Below, piece by piece: positions 1 through 5,595 of a stretch of 8,535 nt of DNA. The notes beneath the pieces are model-generated. The model did not search any database and was not told the origin of the DNA. It was given only the letters and a program-made list of their open reading frames with translations. Source of the stretch: Humimonas sp964465015 (GTDB taxonomy: Bacteria; Gemmatimonadota; Gemmatimonadetes; Palauibacterales; Palauibacteraceae); the NCBI GenBank assembly GCA_964465015.1, contig CAYXHP010000099.1:1-8535 (forward strand), in the 5' to 3' direction. Within the stretch, counting starts at the first letter, position 1, and each line of letters begins with the position of its first letter. The translations under genes and the position numbers were made by a program.

Positions 1-245
1 TGCACCTGCGTCCGGAGAAGTTCCCGATCGACACCGTGATCTTCACCGGCCGGGCCACCGCGGCCTACATGAAGGAGGAGCACGGCCTCGAGTACGAGCG
101 GCTCCAGCGGGATGGCCGCGTCCAGGAGCGTGTGGTGCAGCCGGCCTCCCGGGCGGCCTACCTGTGGTCGGTGACGGTGGGCTTCATCGCGGTGGGGATC
201 GGGACGGTGCTCATCGTCCTCGTCCTGTGGGCTCTCCTGGCATGA
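1..245 (+). CDS. C-terminal part of an unidentified protein with a terminal membrane helix (partial)
   Basis: The reading frame is open at the left edge (codons start at base 3) and ends at TGA 243-245, so only about the last 80 residues are visible. A GTG at 36 is an internal codon rather than a start, because the frame reads through from the edge with sensible residues (HLRPEKFPIDTVIFTGR). The visible part is a charged soluble stretch (MKEEHGLEYERLQRDGRV) followed by one hydrophobic helix of about 25 residues (from LWSVTVGF to the end), so the protein finishes inside or just past the membrane. I do not recognise the family. It ends four bases before the radical SAM gene and on the same strand, so the two are probably co-transcribed and translationally coupled. 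Confidence 0.7.
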   Translation, partial: HLRPEKFPIDTVIFTGRATAAYMKEEHGLEYERLQRDGRVQERVVQPASRAAYLWSVTVGFIAVGIGTVLIVLVLWALLA

Positions 246-249
246 TGCG

Positions 250-2019
250 GTGGGACGTCCCGACGTAGTCCTCGTCCATCCGCCCAGCGTCTACGACTTT
301 CGTCGCAGGGCCATCTTCTACGGGCCGATCAGCGACGTCGTCCCGTCGTCGACCGTGTTCGAGATGTACCCGATCGGGTTCGCGACCCTGGCCGCCTACC
401 TGCGGCGGCACGGGATGCGGGTGCGGATCGTGAACCTGGCGCTCCGCATGATGCGGAGCCGGAGCTTCCGCCCCGAGCGCTTCCTGCGGCGTTACCGGCC
501 CCGGCTGTTCGGCATCGATCTCCACTGGCTCCCGCACGCACACGGGTCCCTGGAGGTGGCGGCCCTGCTCAAGCGGCTCCACCCGGACATCCCCATCGTC
601 TTCGGGGGCATCTCGTCGAGCTACTTCCACGAGGAGCTCGTTCGATATCCCCAGGTGGATTTCGTCCTGCGCGGCAGCGTGACGGAGCCCTGCCTGCTGG
701 AGCTGGTCCGCGAGGTGGAGGGAGACCGCCGGTTCGAGCGCGTGCCCAACCTGACCTGGAAGGAGGAGGGTGGAGTCCGGGTCAATCCAGCCTCCTTCGT
801 CCCCCTCTCCTTCGACGAGTTCGACTACGACCTCGGCTACTTCGTCGGCGAGGTGGTAGGCCATCTGGACTTCTGGACCAACGTCCCCTTCCACGCCTGG
901 TGGAGCCACCCGATCACCGCGGTGTTCACCGTGCGGGGCTGCGGCCGGGGCTGCGTCACCTGCGGCGCGTCGGAAGAGGCGTTTCGAAGCTTCATGCCCG
1001 GCATGTACCCCTTGCTGCGGAGCCCCGGGGCGATTGCCCGGCAGGTCCGGGACCTGGCCGGACTCACGCGGGCGCCGATCTTCCTGGTCGGGGACGTGAA
1101 CGACGGCGGCCCCAAGTACGCGCACGCGGTGGTCGACGCCCTGGGCGCCACCGGCGTCTCGAACCGGATCGTATTCGAGTTCTTCCGTCCCCCACCGGTC
1201 GAGTTTCTGACCCGAGCCGACGAGACGCTGTCACACTGGGGCGCGGAGCTGTCGCCGGAGAGCCACCAGGAAGACGTACGAGCCCGGCTCGGAAAGGCCG
1301 TCTACTCGAACGCCGAGCTGGAGGCCGGGATCGAGGCCGTGCTGGCCAGCCGCTGCGAGGGGCTCGATCTCTTCTACATGGTCGGCTTGCCGGGACAGAC
1401 CCACGACCACGTGATGCGAACGGTCGACGCCATCGAGGACCTGTTCCGGCGCACCGACGGGCGCCTGTCCGCCTTCATCACGCCCATGGGGCCGTTCATC
1501 GACCCCGGCAGCGTGGGGTTCGAGCGGCCCGACGAGCACGGCTACCGGCTGCGCGCCCACACCCTGGCCGAGCACAGGGCGCTGCTCGAGCAGGAGGACT
1601 GGGAGTCGATCCTGAACTACGAGACCGACGCCATGACCCGCACCGAGATCGTGAGCGCCACCTACGACGCGGCCGAGCGCCTGAACGACCTCAAGCTGCG
1701 CCATGGTCGGATCGACCCCGGCCGGGCCGCCGCCGTGACCCGACGTCTCGCCGAGGCCCGGTCGCTCAGGCGCCGGATCCGGGAGGCCGGGGGGCGGCTC
1801 GATCCCGAGACGCACCAGGCGCTCCTGGGCGAAATCCGGGCCTTCTCCGAGTCGACGGTGAACGACAAGACCGAGCTCTTCCCGCCCGGGGCCTTCCTGC
1901 GAAACTTCCGGCTCGGTGGGATCCTGCGCCTCCTGATGGGCGAGCTCTCGCGGCGGTGGAGACAGCCGGCCGCGGACGGCGTTCGGGCGGCAGGGCCGGC
2001 GAGCTCCGATCGGGCTTGA
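250..2019 (+). CDS. B12-binding/radical SAM protein, probably Ta0216-like family
   Basis: This 589-residue protein has an N-terminal cobalamin-binding-like Rossmann domain (about residues 4-160, opening DVVLVHPPS, with FGGIS and VDFVLRGS typical of such domains). A radical SAM core follows at about 222-430. The cluster motif is C231-x3-C235-x2-C238 in the context VRGCGRGCVTCGAS. Other core signatures are ELSPESH at 333-339 and GLPGQT at 379-384. Such enzymes bind a 4Fe-4S cluster and S-adenosylmethionine, and B12-dependent members often methylate unreactive carbons; the substrate here is unknown. The overall pattern resembles the uncharacterised family named after Ta0216 of Thermoplasma, assigned from memory. 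No exact DxHxxG cobalamin-ligand motif is visible (DLHWLPHAHG is nearest). GTG 250 is the first start in this frame; the ATGs at 242 and 245 lie in another frame that stops at 266-268. No clear Shine-Dalgarno is present, consistent with coupling to the gene ending at 245. Confidence 0.9.
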   Translation: MGRPDVVLVHPPSVYDFRRRAIFYGPISDVVPSSTVFEMYPIGFATLAAYLRRHGMRVRIVNLALRMMRSRSFRPERFLRRYRPRLFGIDLHWLPHAHGSLEVAALLKRLHPDIPIVFGGISSSYFHEELVRYPQVDFVLRGSVTEPCLLELVREVEGDRRFERVPNLTWKEEGGVRVNPASFVPLSFDEFDYDLGYFVGEVVGHLDFWTNVPFHAWWSHPITAVFTVRGCGRGCVTCGASEEAFRSFMPGMYPLLRSPGAIARQVRDLAGLTRAPIFLVGDVNDGGPKYAHAVVDALGATGVSNRIVFEFFRPPPVEFLTRADETLSHWGAELSPESHQEDVRARLGKAVYSNAELEAGIEAVLASRCEGLDLFYMVGLPGQTHDHVMRTVDAIEDLFRRTDGRLSAFITPMGPFIDPGSVGFERPDEHGYRLRAHTLAEHRALLEQEDWESILNYETDAMTRTEIVSATYDAAERLNDLKLRHGRIDPGRAAAVTRRLAEARSLRRRIREAGGRLDPETHQALLGEIRAFSESTVNDKTELFPPGAFLRNFRLGGILRLLMGELSRRWRQPAADGVRAAGPASSDRA

Positions 2020-2035
2020 GGCGCATCGGCGCCTC
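2018..2035. terminator. Hairpin between convergent genes, probable bidirectional terminator
   Basis: A perfect 7-bp stem (GAGGCGC / GCGCCTC) with a 4-base loop (ATCG) begins inside the stop codon of the radical SAM gene and ends 15 bases before the stop of the convergent lipoprotein gene. There is no T-tract on either strand. Its position between two converging genes supports a role as a shared terminator or 3'-end stabiliser. Confidence 0.5.
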
Positions 2036-2050
2036 CACGCCGGGTCGCGG

Positions 2051-2494
2051 TCAGACCGAATCGTGCCGCGGCGTGGCTCCCGTGGTGCCGTGGGGCATCC
2101 CGCCCGGCGGCATCATGCCGGCGTGCGGCACATTGTGCATGCCCGCCGCCTGACCCATCCCGCCCAGATGCGACTTGGCCGAATCCGCGCTCGCGGTGTC
2201 TCCGAGAGCCGTCGCGGCCATGTAGACGCCGAACCACGCGGCCGTGAAGTTCGGTGCCATGCGGGTGGCGGCACCGTAGTGACGCCGCGCCGTCTCGTAG
2301 TCCTTGGCGCGGTAGGCCGCGTTGCCGCTATCCAGCTGCTGACGCACAGAGTCGGGCACCTGCTCGCGCGAGGCCCGGGCGCTGGTGTCCCGGGCGGCGC
2401 TCGATGCGCTGCCGGTCCCTCCCTTGCCCCCGCACGCGCTCAGAGCCAGTCCGATCGTCAGCACCAGTGCGGTGGACGCCTGCGTAACTCTCAT
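2051..2494 (-). CDS. Small TPR lipoprotein with Met/His-rich tail
   Basis: This 147-residue protein has a lipoprotein signal peptide with lipobox L18-S19-A20-C21, then a Gly/Ser/Ala linker. A helical region at about 46-108 fits one or two tetratricopeptide-like repeats (GNAAYRAKDYETARRHYGAA, then NFTAAWFGVYMAATALGD). The C-terminal 39 residues are rich in Met, His, Gly and Pro: M113, M119, H120, H124, M127, M128, M133, H135 and H144. That composition is seen in copper- or haem-handling periplasmic proteins, but no exact metal motif is present. The start at 2494 is chosen over an in-frame start at 2542 because the signal peptide begins there and GAGGAAG precedes it. It lies downstream of the dihaem cytochrome on the same strand with a 129-base gap containing a hairpin, so it may assist or accompany that cytochrome. 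The specific function is unknown. Confidence 0.82.
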   Translation of the reverse strand: MRVTQASTALVLTIGLALSACGGKGGTGSASSAARDTSARASREQVPDSVRQQLDSGNAAYRAKDYETARRHYGAATRMAPNFTAAWFGVYMAATALGDTASADSAKSHLGGMGQAAGMHNVPHAGMMPPGGMPHGTTGATPRHDSV

Positions 2495-2496
2495 GA

Positions 2497-2503
2497 CTTC
2501 CTC
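2497..2503 (-). promoter_or_regulatory. Ribosome binding site of the TPR lipoprotein gene
   Basis: On the minus strand GAGGAAG precedes ATG 2494-2492, with 5 bases between GAGG and the start. It decides the start at 2494 against the longer in-frame option at 2542. Confidence 0.7.
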
Positions 2504-2552
2504 TCTCGATTCTCGATTCCCCACGCCGGCACCGAATGGCACGAGCGCTTCA

Positions 2553-2574
2553 TCGCCGCCGCGAGAGGCGGCGA
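2553..2574 (-). terminator. Intercistronic hairpin after the dihaem cytochrome gene
   Basis: A perfect 8-bp GC-rich stem (TCGCCGCC / GGCGGCGA) with a 6-base loop lies 50 bases after the cytochrome stop and about 60 bases before the lipoprotein start. There is no T-tract. It may be a partial terminator, a processing site or an mRNA stabiliser that lowers lipoprotein expression relative to the cytochrome. Confidence 0.4.
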
Positions 2575-2623
2575 CGGAGAGCCCGCGGGCAGGGTGGCCG
2601 CGAACTCCACCGTCGCCTTCTCC

Positions 2624-3424
2624 TCAGCGCCTTGCGTGAGCTTTCAGGAACGCCGCGATCGAGTCCAACTGGTCGGTGCTGAGCGTATCGACCTGCATGA
2701 GATTCATGTTGCTCTGCATCCGGGACAGGACCGATGGCCACTGGGCGGCGGTGTGCGCCTTCGGAGACGGGGTCTGGTGGCACACCGTGCAGCGGCTCTG
2801 GAACAGCGTCGCCTGCGACCCCGACGGAACCTCGCCCGGCTTCGCGACCGGAAGCGCGTTGCGGGTGAGGTAGACTCGCAGTGAATCGAGCTGGTCCTCC
2901 GACGGCACCGAGCGGAAGGTAACGGCCGAGCGCATCTGCTCGCCGCCGATCCGCTGCAGGAAGGGCCCGTTCACGCGATGCTCCAGCAGGTTCATCCGCA
3001 GGACCATGCGCCGCAGGAGGATCGGCCACTCCGCCGCAGAGTGCATCTGGGGCGTGGGCAGCCAGTGACACTGCGTGCAGTACGCCTGGAGAAGACCGGC
3101 GCCGGTGCTACCGGTCTCGGGCAGCGAGTCCGGCGTGAACCCGGAAGGCGGCAGCCCGGTTCCGAGAGAGGCCACGGCCCGCCAGCGCTGCGCCCGGCTG
3201 AGCCGCGAAAACTGCGGACCGGCGAGATCCTCGATGAAGCTGTCGGCATGGGCCACGATGGTGGCGTTCTGCACGGACTGATCGGTCCCCTGACCTCCCT
3301 GCCCGCAGGCGACCGCCACACCCCCCACGACCGTCAATCCCAGCACCATCGCCGCCCACCACCGGATCTTCCCGCCCCCCGATGACGGTACGGGGTGCTC
3401 CTCCGAGACTCCCTCTCTCGCCAT
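2624..3424 (-). CDS. Dihaem c-type cytochrome, membrane-anchored (copy 1)
   Basis: This 266-residue protein has an N-terminal hydrophobic segment at 22-39 ending in VAVAC40, a possible lipobox, after a 21-residue charged leader; it is exported either as a lipoprotein or with an uncleaved anchor. Two haem c sites are visible, C116-x2-C119-H120 and C212-x2-C215-H216. Each is followed by the same pattern, P-x3-H-(S/T)-A-A-x-W-P and then RM (M140 and M236, candidate distal ligands) and M-N-L. The protein is therefore an internal duplication of one cytochrome unit. It probably carries electrons in the periplasm. No catalytic domain is seen and the partner is unknown. The start at 3424 is supported by GGAGG four bases upstream; a longer start at 3469 lacks such support. 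A paralogue with the same layout is at 4661-5584, and the two share long identical blocks such as CTQCHW and ELAGP/DLAGP. Confidence 0.87.
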   Translation of the reverse strand: MAREGVSEEHPVPSSGGGKIRWWAAMVLGLTVVGGVAVACGQGGQGTDQSVQNATIVAHADSFIEDLAGPQFSRLSRAQRWRAVASLGTGLPPSGFTPDSLPETGSTGAGLLQAYCTQCHWLPTPQMHSAAEWPILLRRMVLRMNLLEHRVNGPFLQRIGGEQMRSAVTFRSVPSEDQLDSLRVYLTRNALPVAKPGEVPSGSQATLFQSRCTVCHQTPSPKAHTAAQWPSVLSRMQSNMNLMQVDTLSTDQLDSIAAFLKAHARR

Positions 3425-3428
3425 GCTG

Positions 3429-3433
3429 CCTCC
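3429..3433 (-). promoter_or_regulatory. Ribosome binding site of dihaem cytochrome copy 1
   Basis: The minus strand reads GGAGG, then CAGC, then ATG at 3424-3422. This strong Shine-Dalgarno fixes the start. Confidence 0.75.
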
Positions 3434-3494
3434 ATTCGCTGTGGCGCGTCCGATCCCCGATCCGGACACGCTCCTATCGACCTTGCCCCACGAA

Positions 3495-3513
3495 CGGACG
3501 CCATCACCGTCCG
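3495..3513. repeat. Short inverted repeat CGGACG-N7-CGTCCG
   Basis: Perfect 6-bp arms (3495-3500 and 3508-3513) around a 7-base centre, 71 bases upstream of the leftward cytochrome start. This spacing and symmetry would fit an operator for a dimeric regulator, but no regulator gene is in view. Confidence 0.35.
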
Positions 3514-3528
3514 ACCGAGCGCGCGCGT

Positions 3529-3564
3529 CCGTCCGCCAGTATCACCATGGCCCTGGTTGGACGG
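3529..3564. repeat. Imperfect inverted repeat in the divergent region
   Basis: CCGTCC-G-CCAG on the left (3529-3539) pairs with CTGG-TT-GGACGG on the right (3553-3564). This gives a 10-bp stem with a 1/2-base internal loop around a 13-base loop. It shares the CGTCC/GGACG core of the neighbouring inverted repeat. It could be an operator or an mRNA leader hairpin. Confidence 0.35.
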
Positions 3565-3885
3565 TCACTAGAGTGCTGAAGGCTCTCGTCGGGCGCAATA
3601 CGTCGTGGAGGAGCGGGCTCGCCTCGCCCTCCGAGCCGAGCGTCGGAACCGACCGCGGCCGGTGGCATCGCGTCCGGATGCCGGAGGGTCACGCCGGCGG
3701 CGAGCGGTGGCTGAACCTCCATCCGCGGCGTATGATGGAGGCGCTGGACGCAGGTATTCCCGGAACGGTGGAGTCCGGCGGTCCCCGAGTGAGCGACATG
3801 GCGCACGTGAAGCTGGGCGACGACTCCGCGCATCGGCAGGCGGCCGACGCTCCGATCCCGCTCGGCCCCCGCCACTGAGCGTGTG

Positions 3886-4563
3886 ATGCGTCGTCGCGGT
3901 TCGCGGCTCGTCGTCATGCTCACGGCCCTCGTGCCGCTGGCCGCGTGCGGCACGAGAGGACGCTCCACGGACCGGGGGCCGACCGATCCGGCCGATTTCC
4001 CCGTTCCACCCATCGACGCCAGCCGCTCCCCCCTGACGACGGCCGCGGCCTCCTCGGGGCGCCTGCCCACCCGGTTCGGCTTCGGCGAGCCTGCCTCGAC
4101 CGCCCTCATCGATTCCCTGGACATCGACGTGCAGCCGGATGGCAACGGCCTTCCCCCCGGCCATGGCACCGTGGCCCAGGGCGCGGCCGTATTTGCGCTC
4201 CACTGCGCCTCGTGCCACGGCCCGACCGGATTGAACGGACCCGAGCGCCCGCTGGTGACCGAACCGAAGGACCGGATTCCCGGCTTTCCGTTCGGACAGC
4301 TCCGCTACTACTTCCCCACCGTGGGAAACTACTGGCCCTACGCTCCCACCCTCTTCAGCTACATGCGAAAGGCCATGCCGCAGGACGGGCCGGGCAGCCT
4401 GGACAGCGACCAGGTCTACGCCGTCGTGGCCTACCTGCTCTGGCGCAACGGAATCATAGACCGGGACAGCGTCATGAACGCGGGGACGCTGCCCCGGGTC
4501 GTCATGCCGGCTCGGGGTCGCTTCGTGGTCGACCCACGGCGCGGCGGCCCGGAGGTCCACTAG
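3886..4563 (+). CDS. SoxD-like monohaem c-type cytochrome lipoprotein
   Basis: This 225-residue protein has a signal peptide with lipobox L18-A19-A20-C21, so it should be lipid-anchored outside the inner membrane. A class I cytochrome c domain covers about 90-185 with C107-x2-C110-H111-G. The C-terminal part contains TVGNYWPYAPTLFSYMRKAM and then P (M160, M164; M164-P is the likely distal ligand), followed by VYAVVAYLLWRNGII and VVMPARGRFV. These segments are typical of cytochromes annotated as SoxD or as the cytochrome subunit of sulfite dehydrogenases, which accept electrons from a molybdenum subunit (SoxC or SorA). No such subunit is in the window, so the partner may be elsewhere or differ. 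ATG 3886 is preferred, with GTG 3883 directly before it as an alternative; neither has a Shine-Dalgarno. The gene is followed after 97 bases by dihaem cytochrome copy 2. Confidence 0.88.
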   Translation: MRRRGSRLVVMLTALVPLAACGTRGRSTDRGPTDPADFPVPPIDASRSPLTTAAASSGRLPTRFGFGEPASTALIDSLDIDVQPDGNGLPPGHGTVAQGAAVFALHCASCHGPTGLNGPERPLVTEPKDRIPGFPFGQLRYYFPTVGNYWPYAPTLFSYMRKAMPQDGPGSLDSDQVYAVVAYLLWRNGIIDRDSVMNAGTLPRVVMPARGRFVVDPRRGGPEVH

Positions 4564-4608
4564 GCCCCTCTGGCCGCCCGAGTTCGTGGGGAGATCGCCT
4601 ACAGGCCA

Positions 4609-4636
4609 TGGCCGGCAAGTCCCGACAGACCGGCCA
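4609..4636 (+). terminator. Intercistronic hairpin between the SoxD-like gene and dihaem cytochrome copy 2
   Basis: A 7-bp stem TGGCCGG / CCGGCCA with a 14-base loop starts 46 bases after the SoxD-like stop and ends 24 bases before ATG 4661. There is no T-tract. It mirrors the intercistronic hairpin of the leftward arm and may be a partial terminator or processing site. Confidence 0.3.
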
Positions 4637-4660
4637 GGCCCGCCGGCCCACGATGGTCCC

Positions 4661-5449
4661 ATGACCGCAGAGCGACACCGAGGGCGAGACCGTCCTCTCC
4701 GGGCCGGGAGCGGCCCGCACACCGTCCCGATCCACCGACTCCGCGCCGCGCCGCACCGGGGGCGTGGCTCTCCGCTCGTGCCGCCGCTCCTCGAGCTCTC
4801 GCCGGCCGCCCTGCTGTTTTCCGGACTGGCGTGCCTGGCGGTCGCCTCCTGCTCCGGCAGCGGTGGCCTCGCGGGCCGAGATCTCCGGTCGGACTCCGCC
4901 ATCGTGGCGCAATCGGACAGCGTGGTCGCCGAGCTGGCGGGGCCGCCCTTCGCGTCCCTGCCGCCGCCACAGCGGTGGAGGACGATCGCCTCGCTCGGCC
5001 GGGGGCTCACGCCCACCGACCTCACCCCACCCGATCTCCCCGAGCCGAACAGCGCGGGAGCCGGAGTCCTCCAGACCTACTGCACGCAGTGCCACTGGCT
5101 CGTCACGCCACAGCTCCACGCCGCCACCGAGTGGCCCGCCATCCTCAACGCCATGGTGCTCCGGATGCGGCTCGTGCAGCGACGCGTCCATGGACCTGTG
5201 CTCGACCGCCTCGACGGTGGGAACCTTAGGGCTTCGGTCCGGTTCCGAGCGGTCCCCGACCGGACCGAGCTCGATTCCCTGCTGGCCTACCTCGAGCGAA
5301 ACGCCTTCCCCGCCGCCTCCCCCGGAGAGATCCCACCCGGCCCCGAGAAGGACGTGTTCGAGAGCAAGTGCAGCGCGTGTCACGAGGCTCCCTCACCCGG
5401 GGCGCACACGGCAGCCGAGTGGAAGCTCATCGTCCCACACATGGAGTAG
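4661..5449 (+). CDS. Dihaem c-type cytochrome lipoprotein (copy 2), cut short by an in-frame TAG
   Basis: The frame encodes 262 residues up to TAG 5447-5449. A long basic leader precedes a hydrophobic segment and a lipobox-like VASC, followed by the same body as copy 1. It has SAIVAQSDSVVAELAGP, PQRWR-x2-ASLG, and haem sites C141-x2-C144-H145 and C237-x2-C240-H241, each followed by P-x3-H-(A/T)-A. The second unit reaches the candidate distal Met (PHM261) and stops two codons later. Copy 1 continues about 28 residues from the matching position, and the frame after the TAG encodes the matching residues. As written, the protein lacks the final helix of the second cytochrome unit and may fold poorly. 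The start is uncertain: ATG 4661 has no Shine-Dalgarno, GTG 4586 is further upstream, and GTG 4778 lies just before the signal peptide core. The role is presumably electron transfer with the SoxD-like cytochrome. Confidence 0.75.
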   Translation: MTAERHRGRDRPLRAGSGPHTVPIHRLRAAPHRGRGSPLVPPLLELSPAALLFSGLACLAVASCSGSGGLAGRDLRSDSAIVAQSDSVVAELAGPPFASLPPPQRWRTIASLGRGLTPTDLTPPDLPEPNSAGAGVLQTYCTQCHWLVTPQLHAATEWPAILNAMVLRMRLVQRRVHGPVLDRLDGGNLRASVRFRAVPDRTELDSLLAYLERNAFPAASPGEIPPGPEKDVFESKCSACHEAPSPGAHTAAEWKLIVPHME

Positions 5450-5584
5450 AACATGCGCCTGGTAGGTCTCGATTCCCTCACCCGAGCGCAGGAGATGCTC
5501 ATCGAGGGCGTGCTGCGCTCACACGCCGCGCCCGCGGCCCACCGACCCGCGAGCACCCCCCGCCACGATTCGACCCCGCCCTGA
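5450..5584 (+). pseudogene. Severed C-terminal segment of dihaem cytochrome copy 2, same frame after the TAG
   Basis: The 44 codons after the TAG, in the same frame, begin NMRLVGLDSL and continue to VLRSHA, ending at TGA 5582-5584. They align without gaps to the end of copy 1 (NMNLMQVDTL to FLKAHA), with the TAG opposite a Ser codon. Homology on both sides of the stop shows that the ancestral gene ran through to 5584. Third positions remain GC-rich, so decay is recent or the segment is still translated by readthrough. No frameshift is needed to join the parts. The segment extends about 15 residues beyond the end of copy 1 with a Pro/Ala/His-rich tail. Confidence 0.75.
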
Positions 5585-5595
5585 GCCGGGCCCCC

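Larger units (their letters stand above)
3425..3882. promoter_or_regulatory. 458-bp divergent intergenic region of the cytochrome locus
   Basis: This gap separates the leftward dihaem cytochrome gene from the rightward SoxD-like gene and must hold the promoters of both unless a small gene is present. It contains repeated CGTCC/GGACG boxes at 3448-3564, listed separately, and a patch of lower GC around 3540-3605. I see no convincing -35/-10 pair. An open plus-strand frame (3423-3878, or a 66-codon version from ATG 3678) ends eight bases before the SoxD-like ATG at 3886. Its translation has no recognisable domain and no ribosome site, so I leave it uncalled. Still, the SoxD-like gene also lacks a Shine-Dalgarno, and coupling to a short upstream frame would explain that. 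Confidence 0.45.

Noticed and set aside
211..1125. Long antisense open frame (304 codons) opposite the radical SAM gene
   Set aside because: The opposite strand encodes a clear radical SAM protein with its CxxxCxxC site. The antisense translation has no domain and is a typical shadow in GC-rich DNA.
900..2153. 417-codon plus-strand frame overlapping the radical SAM gene
   Set aside because: Arg/Pro/Gly-rich low-complexity translation, out of frame with a well-supported gene and running into the convergent lipoprotein gene.
3678..3878. Possible 66-residue gene just before the SoxD-like gene
   Set aside because: GC-rich third positions and closeness to the next start are suggestive, but there is no ribosome site, no recognisable domain and no signal peptide. 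Described only within the intergenic entry.
3568..5025. 485-codon minus-strand frame across the cytochrome genes
   Set aside because: It is antisense to the SoxD-like and dihaem cytochrome genes, whose haem motifs and signal peptides are clear. Its product is Arg/Gly/Pro-rich without any motif.
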